NCBI RefSeq assembly: GCF_003208215.1
Contig: NZ_QKLW01000003.1
Location: 261,237-325,236, forward strand
DNA from: Marinomonas alcarazii
GTDB taxonomy: Bacteria > Pseudomonadota > Gammaproteobacteria > Pseudomonadales > Marinomonadaceae
Direction of reading: 5' to 3'
DNA: 64,000 bases
The notes beneath the pieces were generated by a model. That model was not told where the DNA came from. It saw only the letters and a program-made list of their open reading frames with translations, and searched no databases. Position numbers and translations under genes: made by a program. Below, piece by piece: positions 10,779 to 20,329 of this stretch (the first letter of the stretch is position 1; each line of letters starts with the position of its first letter).

Positions 10779-10816
10779 TATCAGTATCTATATTGATTGA
10801 AAGCTTGATGTTTATG

Positions 10817-10840
10817 AAAACCACCTTCGGGTGGTTTTTT
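10817..10840 (+). terminator. Terminator of the nucleoside operon
   Basis: The stem AAACCACC/GGTGGTTT closes a TTCG tetraloop and runs into six T, between cdd and the convergent AbrB-family gene. TTCG loops are especially stable. Confidence 0.93.
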
Positions 10841-10861
10841 CGTTTTAGTCGTTTGATTGAT

Positions 10862-11941
10862 TTATGCGGTCTTATTCGTCGAAAGCCAGCGAGCAAGCAT
10901 TGGCCCAGCAATCAGCACCAGCAGAAACCTCGCCACCTGCATAGCCATGACAAAAGACACATCTGCACTGGTCGATGCGGCAATAATGGCAACAGAGTCA
11001 GCACCACCAGGACTTGTGGCGAGAAACGCTGTGAGCGGGTCGATATCGGCAAAAGTGATCAACAGCATGGCCAAGCAAGCGTTAATGGCAATGAGCGCTA
11101 GAATCGCACCTAACACGTGAGGAAAGACATGCCAGGCATGTTGTAATACTTGTCGAGTGAAACGAAAACCAATGCCCCAACCTAATATGGCAAAGCTGAT
11201 TGCCAAGCACCAATGGGGTAGAACAATAGGCAAAACACCGGAGAACTTGACCACCAATCCTACCGCAAGCGAAAGCAGTAAAGGTCCGCTGGGAAGGCGA
11301 AGCTTGACGCCAATAATGCTCACCACCAAGATGGTGCAAAGCGTGATGGCAAAACCTGACCACGAAGGAACGCCCAGCCAATCAATCGGTTCAGCCGCAA
11401 CACCATCGACGTGAAATATTGCTGCAACGACTGTCGCTGCGATAGCGCAACACGCCACACGTAAATATTGCATAAAGGCGACTAATCGCATATCTGCTCC
11501 GTAGGATTCAGACATAATGGTCATTGCCGAGGCGGCACCGGGAGATGATCCCCAAATGGCCGTGGTGCCAGGTAATAATCCACTACGACTAAGCAGCCAA
11601 CCTAAAAAGCTAGACACCAAAATTGTTGAGACGGTCCCCATCAGAAATAGCGGCCATTCCATGGAAATTTTCGCAAATACTGTGAGTGGCAAGCTGTTTG
11701 CTATCATCATGCCCAAAATGCCTTGAGCCATTAAAAACATTGGCTTGGGCATTGTCATTCCGGCTCCGCTAACCGCTAAGATGATCGCTGTAATCATGGG
11801 GCCGAGCAGAAGCGCTGCGGGTAAATTGGCGTATTCAAAGCACACCACTAAAACAAAAGACACGGCTAATAAGACGGATAATCGCCAAGTGGTAGGCCAA
11901 CGAGAGGGGGTTTTACAAAGTAATATAAAGCGAGAGATCAT
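10862..11941 (-). CDS. AbrB-family membrane protein
   Basis: A 359-residue polytopic inner-membrane protein of the AbrB/ammonia monooxygenase-like family (COG3180). It has about ten hydrophobic segments arranged as two similar halves, each with a glycine/proline signature: the LLGPMITA region near residue 46, SSPGAASAMTIMSESYGADMRL near 130, and ATSPGGADSVAIIA near 309. The duplicated PGGA motif is the family hallmark. Despite the name it is no relative of the AbrB transition-state DNA-binding protein. Its transport substrate is unknown. It is convergent with cdd. Confidence 0.8.
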   Translation of the reverse strand: MISRFILLCKTPSRWPTTWRLSVLLAVSFVLVVCFEYANLPAALLLGPMITAIILAVSGAGMTMPKPMFLMAQGILGMMIANSLPLTVFAKISMEWPLFLMGTVSTILVSSFLGWLLSRSGLLPGTTAIWGSSPGAASAMTIMSESYGADMRLVAFMQYLRVACCAIAATVVAAIFHVDGVAAEPIDWLGVPSWSGFAITLCTILVVSIIGVKLRLPSGPLLLSLAVGLVVKFSGVLPIVLPHWCLAISFAILGWGIGFRFTRQVLQHAWHVFPHVLGAILALIAINACLAMLLITFADIDPLTAFLATSPGGADSVAIIAASTSADVSFVMAMQVARFLLVLIAGPMLARWLSTNKTA

Positions 11942-12218
11942 GTCTATCTATCGAAAAAGCAGCGGTTTAATGGTGCCAAGCATACCTTAAATAAGCTGGT
12001 TTTATTGGCGCCTCTGGTGATGTTAACCATACTCGCAACTTATGTTTATGTATTGTCATGTTGGGAATTGACGTGAGCATTAAGGCAGCGCATAGAAAGA
12101 TACGCCAAAACCCTGACAAGAAGCTGACGGATGTTTCGTTAGGTTGAGTTTGTTAGGTGAAGGTATCTGTTACCATAGTGTCTGAAAATCCATGCGACTT
12201 AAAGGAAAAGAAAAAACC

Positions 12219-12602
12219 ATGCGAACAATTAGTATCTTAAGTTGGGTCATCTCTTCGCTCGTCTTAACTGCGTGCGCCAGTGGCCCAATTAGTCGCTCTG
12301 ATTCAGTCGGGTTCGAAGAAAGCGGTGGAGCCAGTTATTACGCCATGAAGTATCAAGGCCGTAAAACCGCCAGTGGAGAATTGTTTGATCAAAAAGCCAT
12401 GACTGCCGCTCATAAGCGTTTGCCGTTTGGTTCTAGGGTAAAAGTCACCAACGTTCAGAATGGCAAAAGTGTCGTCGTGCGAGTTAATGACCGTGGGCCG
12501 TTCGTTCGTGGTCGGATTATTGACCTTAGTAAGTCGGCTTTTCAGCGCATTGCTAATACGCGCGAAGGGGTGGTTGAGGTTGATATTGAGGTCTTGAACT
12601 AG
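12219..12602 (+). CDS. RlpA-like double-psi beta-barrel lipoprotein
   Basis: A small outer-membrane lipoprotein related to septal-ring RlpA. I prefer ATG 12219 (127 residues) over 12192 because AAAGGAAAAG is well placed before it and it leaves a compact lipoprotein signal ending in the lipobox LTAC. The rest is a single DPBB domain with the family motifs [33 protein letters not shown] and [16 protein letters not shown]. There is no SPOR domain, so it is shorter than true RlpA and may not localise to the septum. Its 3' end overlaps the convergent acetyltransferase gene by four bases. Confidence 0.88.
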   Translation: MRTISILSWVISSLVLTACASGPISRSDSVGFEESGGASYYAMKYQGRKTASGELFDQKAMTAAHKRLPFGSRVKVTNVQNGKSVVVRVNDRGPFVRGRIIDLSKSAFQRIANTREGVVEVDIEVLN

Positions 12603-14992
12603 CAAGCATCTCGACACTTTTCCAGAACGCTTGGAGTGAGTTTTATGCTCGCTACCATTTGGCCGAAATCGTCTGGGTCTCGTTGAATCGTAAAGCCTAA
12701 ATGACGGCAAAATTCGATCATACGCTTGTTTTCGGCCAAGACGATCCCTTTCATCACGCGAATGCCTTTGTCTGCGGCGACTTGCATCAGGCGTCGCATC
12801 AGATAGGAGGCCAAGCCTAAACCTTGGAATTCATCTCCCAGCACCACGGCGAACTCACAGCTCTGATCATCAAAGTTGTCGATATAGCGCGCTGTACCAA
12901 TGAGTAAATCTTTGTCATCTCGCTGGATAACCGCGAGTAAGGCCATTTCTCTGTCGTAATCGATGTGGGACATGCTTGCGAGCATGCGAGGTGTCAGCTC
13001 TTCGATATTCGAAATGAAGCGAAAGTAACGAGTCTCGTGAGACATGCTTCGAACAAAATCCGCCAAAATGCCAGAATCTCTCGGTAAAACGGGTCTAACC
13101 GTAGCGATTTCTTCATTCTTTAAAATGCGTTCCGATACCCATTGTCTTGGGTAGGGGTGAATGGCGAGGTGTTCATAGCGTCGCCAGTTTTTGCAAAGAC
13201 GGAGATTGGCTGTGACATCTGCGTAAACACTGCCGCTGTCGTGAAGTCTCACATCGGCCAGTTCTAAGTTTTCAATCTCGGGCAGTTCGCACACCATGGT
13301 GGATAAGTTGCGTAGCAAGCTTTCTAATTCAAAGGATTCTTCCCCGGGAAAGGCGCGTTGGATTAAATCCTTTGCCAAGATGGTATTGAGTGGTGGTAAA
13401 GCCACGGCTTCGGCTTGTTTATGCTGCTGGGCACCTTCCAAAGATAAGCCAATGGCTGGGCCAAACACAGCGTCTTGAAAGACGCGTAAATGGATAGGGG
13501 CGTTCAGCTGATTGGATGACTGACGACGAGTAATTAATCGAATATGAAACAGCTCAAAAATATCTCGTAAAGCATCTGCTGTGGGCGCTTTATCCCCTTG
13601 CTTATAAAGCCGGTTAAGTGTGTTTGTGGCTTCTGATACATCGATCTTAAAGCGAAACGCATGGCTGTCTGGTGATTGCTTGGCGAGTAATTGATTACGC
13701 TGAAACTGCACTAAAAATTGAAAGCCTTCGATGGCGGTTTCTGGCGTTCTAAATGTTGGGATCCCTGCTTCGTTAATGCGTGTGCGCATGTTGGTCATGT
13801 TGCCACCGCCTAGCAAACACACCATGACCAGTTTTTTCTGGGTGCGATGTAATTTGATGATGAGATCGTATAAGGAATCGATATCGATAAGAGCGGTCGG
13901 GCTGAGTGTTAATAACACGGCTCCGCAGTCTGGACTGCTTAACGCATCGGCAGCGAGGTCGATGAAAAGATCTGTCGCGCAACTTGCCCAAACGGTTGTC
14001 ACAGGGCCAATGCCGCCACGACCCGCCATGGTGTTTTCTAATTTATCACGCAGCTCGCCTTCTGGCGTGAGCAAATCTATATCAAGTTCGGTGGCGCGTT
14101 GTGCTGCCAATTCGCCCGGTCCAGCGCCGTTTCCAATGATTAACAAGGAACCGTCTTTGACCCGACGGGCGTTGGTCATCACAGACGCGGCCGCGATTAG
14201 ATCATTCAAGCGTCGGCCGCGAACGGCCCCTGTTCGGCTGAGTGCCGCGTCCAATACGCGTTCATCAGCGCCAATAGAATGCTCTGTTACAACCGCAACC
14301 GGTTTGCTTCGCCCTGTGGCGCGTAAGCTGCTGAGGAAACGTGTCGGGCGACCAATTTTTTGCAGATACATTAAAATAGCCTGACTGTCGAAATCATTGG
14401 ATAAATAATCCAATACTTGCGATGGCATAACATCAACAGGTGATCCCATAGAGACGACTTGTGAGAAGCCTATGCCTTGCCAAGTCGCCCAGTCTACAAG
14501 GGCGCTGGCGACCGTCCCAGATTGTGACATTAAGGCTAAGCGCCCTGATAATGGCTGAGTCAGGCCAAGCCAAGCAAACACGCCTTGTTTCGGACGACAA
14601 ATACCAAAGCTGTTTGGTCCAAGTAAGCGCACATTGTGGTTACGCAGCGCTTCTATCAGCGACTCCTGACTGTCTCCTGTCCAGGATAACATTAGCAAAG
14701 AGCCAATGCCTGCGGCGCCACAGTCGGCGATAATGTCTTCCATCGATTGAGTATTGTGAGTGCCAACCAAGACAGCAATGTCTGGGCTAGTGGTGAGTTT
14801 TGCTAGGCTTGCTACTAATGGAAAGGGAGTTGTTACAGCAGGCTCAACACCTGACAAATACACAGGGCAAGACTTTTGCGCTGCTGTTAACGAGCTTAAT
14901 AAAGCCAACATAAGCGGGTCGTGGGGATCGTCGCCGGTAAGCACCACCATAGATTTTGGGGCGAGTAGAGATTGTAATGCGTGTTGGCTCAC
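12599..14992 (-). CDS. Pat-like CoA-ligase/GNAT protein acetyltransferase, short ATP-grasp
   Basis: The 797-residue protein has the layout of Pat/YfiQ protein lysine acetyltransferases: a CoA-binding Rossmann domain (1-130, with LGPNSFG), succinyl-CoA-ligase-like domains (about 150-430, with [15 protein letters not shown] and the GNGAGPG loop), a remnant ATP-grasp region (about 465-600) and a C-terminal GNAT domain (about 630-785) with the acetyl-CoA motif [12 protein letters not shown] at 721-732. The ATP-grasp section jumps from [12 protein letters not shown] (479-490) almost straight to [11 protein letters not shown] (510-520); the roughly 80-90 residues with the nucleotide-binding HKSD-GGV block of relatives are missing. 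A role in metabolic protein acetylation is inferred. A deacetylase-family gene is divergent 202 bases away. Confidence 0.85.
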   Translation of the reverse strand: MSQHALQSLLAPKSMVVLTGDDPHDPLMLALLSSLTAAQKSCPVYLSGVEPAVTTPFPLVASLAKLTTSPDIAVLVGTHNTQSMEDIIADCGAAGIGSLLMLSWTGDSQESLIEALRNHNVRLLGPNSFGICRPKQGVFAWLGLTQPLSGRLALMSQSGTVASALVDWATWQGIGFSQVVSMGSPVDVMPSQVLDYLSNDFDSQAILMYLQKIGRPTRFLSSLRATGRSKPVAVVTEHSIGADERVLDAALSRTGAVRGRRLNDLIAAASVMTNARRVKDGSLLIIGNGAGPGELAAQRATELDIDLLTPEGELRDKLENTMAGRGGIGPVTTVWASCATDLFIDLAADALSSPDCGAVLLTLSPTALIDIDSLYDLIIKLHRTQKKLVMVCLLGGGNMTNMRTRINEAGIPTFRTPETAIEGFQFLVQFQRNQLLAKQSPDSHAFRFKIDVSEATNTLNRLYKQGDKAPTADALRDIFELFHIRLITRRQSSNQLNAPIHLRVFQDAVFGPAIGLSLEGAQQHKQAEAVALPPLNTILAKDLIQRAFPGEESFELESLLRNLSTMVCELPEIENLELADVRLHDSGSVYADVTANLRLCKNWRRYEHLAIHPYPRQWVSERILKNEEIATVRPVLPRDSGILADFVRSMSHETRYFRFISNIEELTPRMLASMSHIDYDREMALLAVIQRDDKDLLIGTARYIDNFDDQSCEFAVVLGDEFQGLGLASYLMRRLMQVAADKGIRVMKGIVLAENKRMIEFCRHLGFTIQRDPDDFGQMVASIKLTPSVLEKCRDAC

Positions 14993-15194
14993 TTAACCTT
15001 CTCCAAAATTCAATGTGTGTGTTGAGGTGATAGTACAGTATTGAAACTGTAGCACAGTCTTCTGTAGTGCGAATTGTAGACCATGGTAGGGTGGACTGTC
15101 TTTTTCATTCATGAGATCTTGTCATGCTTACTGCGTTCATGAAATCCTGAAAAGACCTCGGCAGTTTTTAAAAATAAAAAACACTGGAATAAAA

Positions 15195-16118
15195 ATGACA
15201 ACGGCTTACATCACACACACTTATTGCGACAAGCATGACATGGGCGCTGATCACCCTGAGTCTCCGTTGCGTCTTGGGGCGATTCAAAATCGTCTGATCA
15301 TGGGGCAGTTGATGGACTTTTTGCGTCGAATGGAATCCGATCCGGCAACGCGAGAGCAGGTTCTTCTTGCCCATGATGAAGCCTACGTAAATTCTATTTT
15401 CGCGCGCGCTCCAGAAGAAGGCCATGTGGAATTAGAGCCAGAAACCTTGATGATGCCACATACCTTGGATGCGGCTTTGTACGCGGCAGGTTCGGTGATT
15501 AAAGCGGTGGATCTTGTCATGACGGGTGAGATGGAAAACGCGTTTTGCGCCATTCGTCCACCTGGACATCATGCGGAATATGACAAAGCCATGGGCTTTT
15601 GCCTGTTCAATAACATTGCCGTTGGTACTCGCTACGCCATTGAACAATATGGTTTAGAACGTGTGGCGATTGTGGATTTTGATGTTCACCACGGCAATGG
15701 CACGGAAGACATTTTTAAAACCGACCCTAAAGTGCTTTATGCATCCAGCTACCAGCATCCGTTTTATCCTTACAGCGATCCTGGGGCTTCACACGATAAT
15801 ATTTTACACATGCCGCTAGAAGCCGGTTCTGGCAGTGACGCCTTTCAAGCCATTATCTCCGAGCAACTCTTGCCCGCTCTTGAAGCTTTCAAACCACAAC
15901 TGATTATGATTTCCGCAGGCTTTGATGCTCACAAAGAAGACCCAATGGGGCAACTAAGATTAAGCGAGTCGGACTTTACGTGGATTACCGATCTTTTGGT
16001 GGATGTGGCAGATCGCCATTGCGATGGGAAAATTGTGTCTGTCTTAGAAGGCGGCTACAACATAGACGCGCTTGGTCGCGCTGCGTTTTGCCATATTCGT
16101 AGCTTGATGAAGATTTGA
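15195..16118 (+). CDS. Histone-deacetylase-family protein (class II HDAC-like)
   Basis: Zinc-dependent amidohydrolase that removes acetyl groups from acetyl-lysine proteins or acetylpolyamines. The start MTTAYITHTYCDKHDMG at 15195 (307 residues) fits family N-termini; an in-frame upstream extension to 15111 looks non-coding. Catalytic features are PPGHHAEYDKAMGFCLFNN (tandem His) and VDFDVHHGNGTED (Zn-binding Asp and His), with the second Zn Asp in SAGFDAHKEDPMG. The place opposite the Pat-like acetyltransferase suggests a paired acetylation/deacetylation function. A bidirectional terminator follows. Confidence 0.9.
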   Translation: MTTAYITHTYCDKHDMGADHPESPLRLGAIQNRLIMGQLMDFLRRMESDPATREQVLLAHDEAYVNSIFARAPEEGHVELEPETLMMPHTLDAALYAAGSVIKAVDLVMTGEMENAFCAIRPPGHHAEYDKAMGFCLFNNIAVGTRYAIEQYGLERVAIVDFDVHHGNGTEDIFKTDPKVLYASSYQHPFYPYSDPGASHDNILHMPLEAGSGSDAFQAIISEQLLPALEAFKPQLIMISAGFDAHKEDPMGQLRLSESDFTWITDLLVDVADRHCDGKIVSVLEGGYNIDALGRAAFCHIRSLMKI

Positions 16119-16123
16119 AACTA

Positions 16124-16151
16124 ACCTAGCCCTATGATGTTAGGGCTAGGT
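16124..16151. terminator. Bidirectional terminator, HDAC / TRAP operon
   Basis: Perfect 11-base arms, ACCTAGCCCTA (16124-16134) and TAGGGCTAGGT (16141-16151), enclose a 6-base loop midway between two convergent genes. The tails are only moderately T-rich. Confidence 0.75.
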
Positions 16152-16169
16152 ATTTAAAGCCTGACGAAC

Positions 16170-17474
16170 TTACTGCGATAGGGCATTAGGCAGCCATAAT
16201 GCGATTTCTGGGAATAGACAGAGAATAAAGGCTGCAACACACATCAAAATAAAGAAAGGGAAAGCGGATTTTGCGACTTGCCCTATTTTTTCTCCGGTAA
16301 GCCCTTGTAATACAAACAGGTTAAAACCAACTGGTGGGGTGATTTGCCCAAGCTCTATTAAAATGACAAGAAAGATACCAAACCAGATTGGGTCAAACCC
16401 TGCCAGAATAACAATCGGCAGGGTGATAGGTAAGCTCATTACGGTAATGGATATGCCATCTAAGAATAAACCTAATATGACGTAAAATACCGCCAGCGCT
16501 AACAGCAATAAGCTAGGAGAAAGATCCAAACTAGCGATATAGCTGGCAAGTTCAGACGGTAGGTGAAGAAATCCCATAGCGGTGGATAACAGCGCAGCAG
16601 AAACCAATATGCTGCAGACCATGGTTGAGCTCAACAAGGTAGCAATCATTGCTTCTTGTATCATTTTAAAAGACAACTGACGCTCTTTAATTAGAATAAC
16701 AAGTGTTGCAAATACACCAACAGCAGCAGCTTCTGATGGAGTTGCTATGCCTGAGTAAATGGCTCCCATAACAATGACGATCAGAGAAATAACAGGCAGC
16801 AGGAGAAATATACTTTCTAATTTTCCCGCTGTGTCAGACTTTTCAGGCGGGCATAGCGAAGGGTTTAACAAGGCTCTGATCACTATGTAGCCAGAATAAA
16901 GCGCCGCAATTAAAATACCGGGTAAAACTCCCGCCATAAAAAGCTTACTGATTGAAACTTCTGACTGGATTCCGTAAACGATCATCACAAGAGACGGTGG
17001 AATTAACAGCCCTAAACTACCCGCGCCAGCTAAAGATCCGATGGACAAGCTTCGGTCATAACCACGCTTTTTCAGCTCTGTTGTGGTGATTTTACCGACG
17101 GTTGCCGTGGTGGCCGCACTTGATCCACTTACCGCTGCAAATAGTGCGCAGCCAAACACATTTGTGTGAAGTATTCCGCCTGGGATTTTTTTTGTCCAAG
17201 GTTCTAATCCGCGAAATAATCTATCCGAAATATCAGAGCGAAAAATTAGCTCGCCCATCAAAATAAAAAGCGGGATGGCTGATAATTCCCACGAGTTGGC
17301 AGATCGAAAAAGAATACGGCTGAGTATGGCGCCAGCTCGGTCCATGCTGACATCGCCAATCACAATGAGAGACAGCAAGGCAACGATTGCTAGGCCTGAA
17401 AATACCCAAACACCAAGCCCGAGAACCAAGAGAATTAGGGCGATAACGCCAACGGCTGATAATACAATTTCCAT
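16170..17474 (-). CDS. TRAP transporter large permease (DctM), system 1
   Basis: Ion-coupled large membrane subunit (434 residues, about 12 hydrophobic segments) of a TRAP importer. Family signatures are IPLFILMGELIF near residue 66, GCALFAAVSGSSAATTATVGKIT near 107, GSLGLLIPPSLVMIVYG near 151 and the ITPPVGFNLFVLQG motif near 375. It is separated by one base from dctQ upstream on the same strand. Confidence 0.95.
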   Translation of the reverse strand: MEIVLSAVGVIALILLVLGLGVWVFSGLAIVALLSLIVIGDVSMDRAGAILSRILFRSANSWELSAIPLFILMGELIFRSDISDRLFRGLEPWTKKIPGGILHTNVFGCALFAAVSGSSAATTATVGKITTTELKKRGYDRSLSIGSLAGAGSLGLLIPPSLVMIVYGIQSEVSISKLFMAGVLPGILIAALYSGYIVIRALLNPSLCPPEKSDTAGKLESIFLLLPVISLIVIVMGAIYSGIATPSEAAAVGVFATLVILIKERQLSFKMIQEAMIATLLSSTMVCSILVSAALLSTAMGFLHLPSELASYIASLDLSPSLLLLALAVFYVILGLFLDGISITVMSLPITLPIVILAGFDPIWFGIFLVILIELGQITPPVGFNLFVLQGLTGEKIGQVAKSAFPFFILMCVAAFILCLFPEIALWLPNALSQ

Positions 17475-17475
17475 C

Positions 17476-17988
17476 TTATTTATTTATCTCGATTCGGGGG
17501 ACTTGGCGTGTAGATACGAGGGTAAGTATTCGGACAAATAGCGTTAAACATAGAAGGCTTAAGCCAACGAGTACCATGCCTTCAGGAATCCACAAAGGAG
17601 TTTCAGCAATAGACTCACTAGTGATATTGCGCTTAAAACTGCGGGAAACATTGATATACCAATAACATGAAACCCAAAAAAACATGGTAAAAGAAGCGAG
17701 AGAGATAAACGTATCTAATACCCAATGGTACTTCTCAGGGATTCGGTCGCTTAAAATATTAACCTTAATGAGTCCGTTTCTTTCTAAACTGTAGCCTAAT
17801 CCAAGAAAGGTAATCGTTGCGATTGCGTAACCAACGAACTCATCAAGAACATACGTTGATGTTCCGAAGAGACGTAAGACAATTTCTAACAAGATGTGAC
17901 ATAGCAGGTACGCGATAAGCAACATTGCCAATGCACCAGACAGCTGGTTCAGCCGTCTGGAAAATATAGCCAAAGAACGGATGATCAT
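17476..17988 (-). CDS. TRAP transporter small permease (DctQ), system 1
   Basis: A 170-residue, four-helix membrane subunit that pairs with DctM. It contains the weakly conserved DctQ pattern: a charged segment after helix two (YVLDEFVGYAIATITFLGLGYSLERNGLIKVNIL) and a W-rich third helix. It overlaps the dctP stop by four bases and precedes dctM by one base. Confidence 0.92.
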   Translation of the reverse strand: MIIRSLAIFSRRLNQLSGALAMLLIAYLLCHILLEIVLRLFGTSTYVLDEFVGYAIATITFLGLGYSLERNGLIKVNILSDRIPEKYHWVLDTFISLASFTMFFWVSCYWYINVSRSFKRNITSESIAETPLWIPEGMVLVGLSLLCLTLFVRILTLVSTRQVPRIEINK

Positions 17989-18962
17989 TTGTTTTTCTCA
18001 AAATCCGCCATGATATCGCTACCAGATTTACCCGTGTCCTCTAACCATTCTTTCAATGATGGTTTAGCGGACTCTTGAAGCCAGCCAATAAAGTCTTTTG
18101 AAAGATCTTGATGGATGGTTACCTTGTTTGCAGAAAGTTCTTTGTAGTTGTCTGCTACGCGGGTTCTTACTGTTTTCCAGTTATGCTCGTCTGTTAACGC
18201 GGCCGCTTTCAAAATGGCACTTTGTTCATCACTGGATAAATCATCAAACACATCTTTGTTCATATGAACCATGTTTAGAGGAATGGCGTATTGAATCGCG
18301 CTGTAGTTATCTAGGTGCTCCCAAAACTTACCGCTAGCACCTGCGTCAGCAGAAGTAAGTACCGCTTTAATACCACCTGTGGACAGCTGAGGAACAACGT
18401 CCCCCCAGGATAACTTAATAGGTTCGGCGCCTGCTTCACGTAGGGTTAATGTGCCATTTTTGTCATAAGTGCGGATTTTTAAATTAGCGAGTTCTTCTTT
18501 TGTTGTAACTGGCTTTTGAGACCAAATGCCGCTGGCAGGCCAAGGAGAAGCGTAAAGAAGAATTTGTCCATTTTGAGCAAAGACCTTTTGGTAATACGGT
18601 TTAGCAATTTGATAAAGCTTCTCTGCTTGATCTTCGTTTTCAACGATAAAAGGCAATGAAGACAATAAAAAGATAGGGTCAATTCCGGCCATGCTACCAG
18701 CCAATGTATCAGCAATTTGGATAGCATTGTCGGCTACAGCGTAAAAGTTATCAGTGGATTTAAACCCGAGAGAGCCACCGGTATGAAGCGTGATATCAAT
18801 GTCACCTTTGCTAAGTTTGGTGACTTGATCAATGAAATATTTATCGCCTTCAGCGTGAATTGATGTCGCATTGTACTCGTTTGAGAAGTCAAATTTGGCG
18901 GCTAAGGCGAATGGAGCTTGGGATAAGGCGATGGAAACTAACAAAAGGCTAGAGCGGCGCAT
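17985..18962 (-). CDS. TRAP transporter binding protein (DctP), system 1
   Basis: Periplasmic extracytoplasmic receptor, 325 residues, with signal peptide MRRSSLLLVSIALSQAPFALA. DctP-family features are the YFIDQVTKLSKGDIDITLHTGGSLG region near residue 42, the strongly conserved LKIRTYDKNGTLTLREAGAEPIKLSW block near 165 (Arg for carboxylate binding) and the LSTGGIKAVLTSADAG segment. The substrate is probably a small organic acid or a compound bearing a carboxylate. It is the first gene of its operon, 157 bases downstream of a GlxA-type regulator. Confidence 0.92.
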   Translation of the reverse strand: MRRSSLLLVSIALSQAPFALAAKFDFSNEYNATSIHAEGDKYFIDQVTKLSKGDIDITLHTGGSLGFKSTDNFYAVADNAIQIADTLAGSMAGIDPIFLLSSLPFIVENEDQAEKLYQIAKPYYQKVFAQNGQILLYASPWPASGIWSQKPVTTKEELANLKIRTYDKNGTLTLREAGAEPIKLSWGDVVPQLSTGGIKAVLTSADAGASGKFWEHLDNYSAIQYAIPLNMVHMNKDVFDDLSSDEQSAILKAAALTDEHNWKTVRTRVADNYKELSANKVTIHQDLSKDFIGWLQESAKPSLKEWLEDTGKSGSDIMADFEKNK

Positions 18963-19119
18963 ATGACTTTATTCCTTCAAGAGTGGGGATCATTCCACTC
19001 TAGGCCGCTTCTATCTTGGTTGGGTTCGCTATAACGACAAAAGACTGATGGAAAGCGACACCGTCTTAGCCGTTGAGGAATAGCTGACAGCAATCAGGCT
19101 TATTTGATTGATGCTGATT

Positions 19120-20181
19120 TTACGTGTCTTGAAAAGTGCGTCGCGTATCTGTTGGTGGTTGGCCAAAGAAGCGATGGTAAGTACGGCTGAAATGAGCCGA
19201 GCTGACAAAGCCACAAGCAACAGATATTTCAAAAATGCTGAGGTTCGATTGTTGTATTAGCTGACGTGCGCGGGTTAAGCGGTATTCCATGTAATATCGA
19301 GCGGGTGTGACGCCGACATTAATTTTGAACAATCTCTCTATTTGTCGACGTGAAATACCAACTAACTTAGTGAGTTCATCAATGCTTAATGGATCTTCAA
19401 TGTTATTTTCCATTAGTTGGATGGCTTCTTTGATGCAATCAGGCGTATGCGTTTCGGATCGTAAAAAACGGTTAGTGCTTTTGGTGTCAGCATTGTTTGT
19501 TCGATCCGAACCTATCACTTCCGCTACGGCTTGGGAGCAATCTGTACCATAAGAGCTTTTTATAAAGTGAAGCATCATGTCCAGCGCTGTGTTTGGGCCA
19601 CAACAGGTGAAAAGCCCGCTGTCTTCGGTAAAAGAAGAGGTCGAAAGGTGCAGAGCTGGGAAGCGCTCTCTCATAATGGCCTTATTATCTTGGTGGATAG
19701 AAATAGAATCACCGAGTTTGATTTTGCTGTCGGCAATGTAGAAGCTGCCGTTCCACAGCCCCATGATGGTGGCGTTTGCCTGTGCTGCTTTGACTATTTT
19801 CTTATTAAGAGAAGGCTCTGGCTTGAGGGAGCTACGGAAGCCTCCGCATATAATTAAGATAGAGTCTTTAGCGAGCTCTATGTCTTCAATGGTGCCATCG
19901 GTGGCTATTTCGATAGAAATATCAGACAGTGCTTTTTTATCTTTTAAGCCGTACGTTTTGCATTCGTAAATCGGGTGGTCGTGCACTAGATTAAGCGTTA
20001 CAAGTGTGTCGAGCGCGATAGAGAAGGACGACATAGAGAAGTGATCGAGTAAAACAAAGTTCGCTCTTTTTGTCGGTGTAGAAGTGTTTTTAGTGGGCGT
20101 CGAGCTAGAATAAGCAAGGTTCGAGCGCTTCAGATGGCTCTGAAACAAAGAGGTATTGAGCTTTTCGCTGACTTCCAACAT
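19120..20181 (-). CDS. GlxA-family AraC-type regulator
   Basis: A 353-residue transcription factor with an N-terminal DJ-1/PfpI-like domain (about 40-215) and a C-terminal double helix-turn-helix AraC domain (about 255-350; SRRQIERLFKINVGVTPARYYMEYRL then FEISVACGFVSSAHFSRTYHRFFG). The DJ-1 plus AraC layout is that of the GbdR/CdhR/ArgR group, which senses glycine betaine, carnitine or arginine. Immediately upstream of dctPQM on the same strand, it is probably their activator, hinting at an amine or amino-acid-derived substrate (inference). Confidence 0.88.
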   Translation of the reverse strand: MLEVSEKLNTSLFQSHLKRSNLAYSSSTPTKNTSTPTKRANFVLLDHFSMSSFSIALDTLVTLNLVHDHPIYECKTYGLKDKKALSDISIEIATDGTIEDIELAKDSILIICGGFRSSLKPEPSLNKKIVKAAQANATIMGLWNGSFYIADSKIKLGDSISIHQDNKAIMRERFPALHLSTSSFTEDSGLFTCCGPNTALDMMLHFIKSSYGTDCSQAVAEVIGSDRTNNADTKSTNRFLRSETHTPDCIKEAIQLMENNIEDPLSIDELTKLVGISRRQIERLFKINVGVTPARYYMEYRLTRARQLIQQSNLSIFEISVACGFVSSAHFSRTYHRFFGQPPTDTRRTFQDT

Positions 20182-20243
20182 TCTTTACCCTTTATAGTTT
20201 TTTGTAGACACAATATCCGATTTTCAAAGCAAAATAAATGCCG

Positions 20244-20273
20244 CCAATTCTAAAGTATAGACTTTAGAATTGG
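20244..20273. terminator. Perfect 13-bp inverted repeat between cysA and glxA-type gene
   Basis: The arms at 20244-20256 and 20261-20273 are exact reverse complements with a 4-base ATAG loop. It lies 57 bases past the cysA stop and 63 bases before the regulator start, both on the minus strand. It may be the cysA terminator (a T-rich stretch follows on that strand) or an operator of the regulator gene; I cannot separate the two. Confidence 0.6.
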
Positions 20274-20329
20274 GTTGTTGGTAACAATCAGCGGGATAAG
20301 CGCTTTATATTTTAGGGCGACGCATGTTG

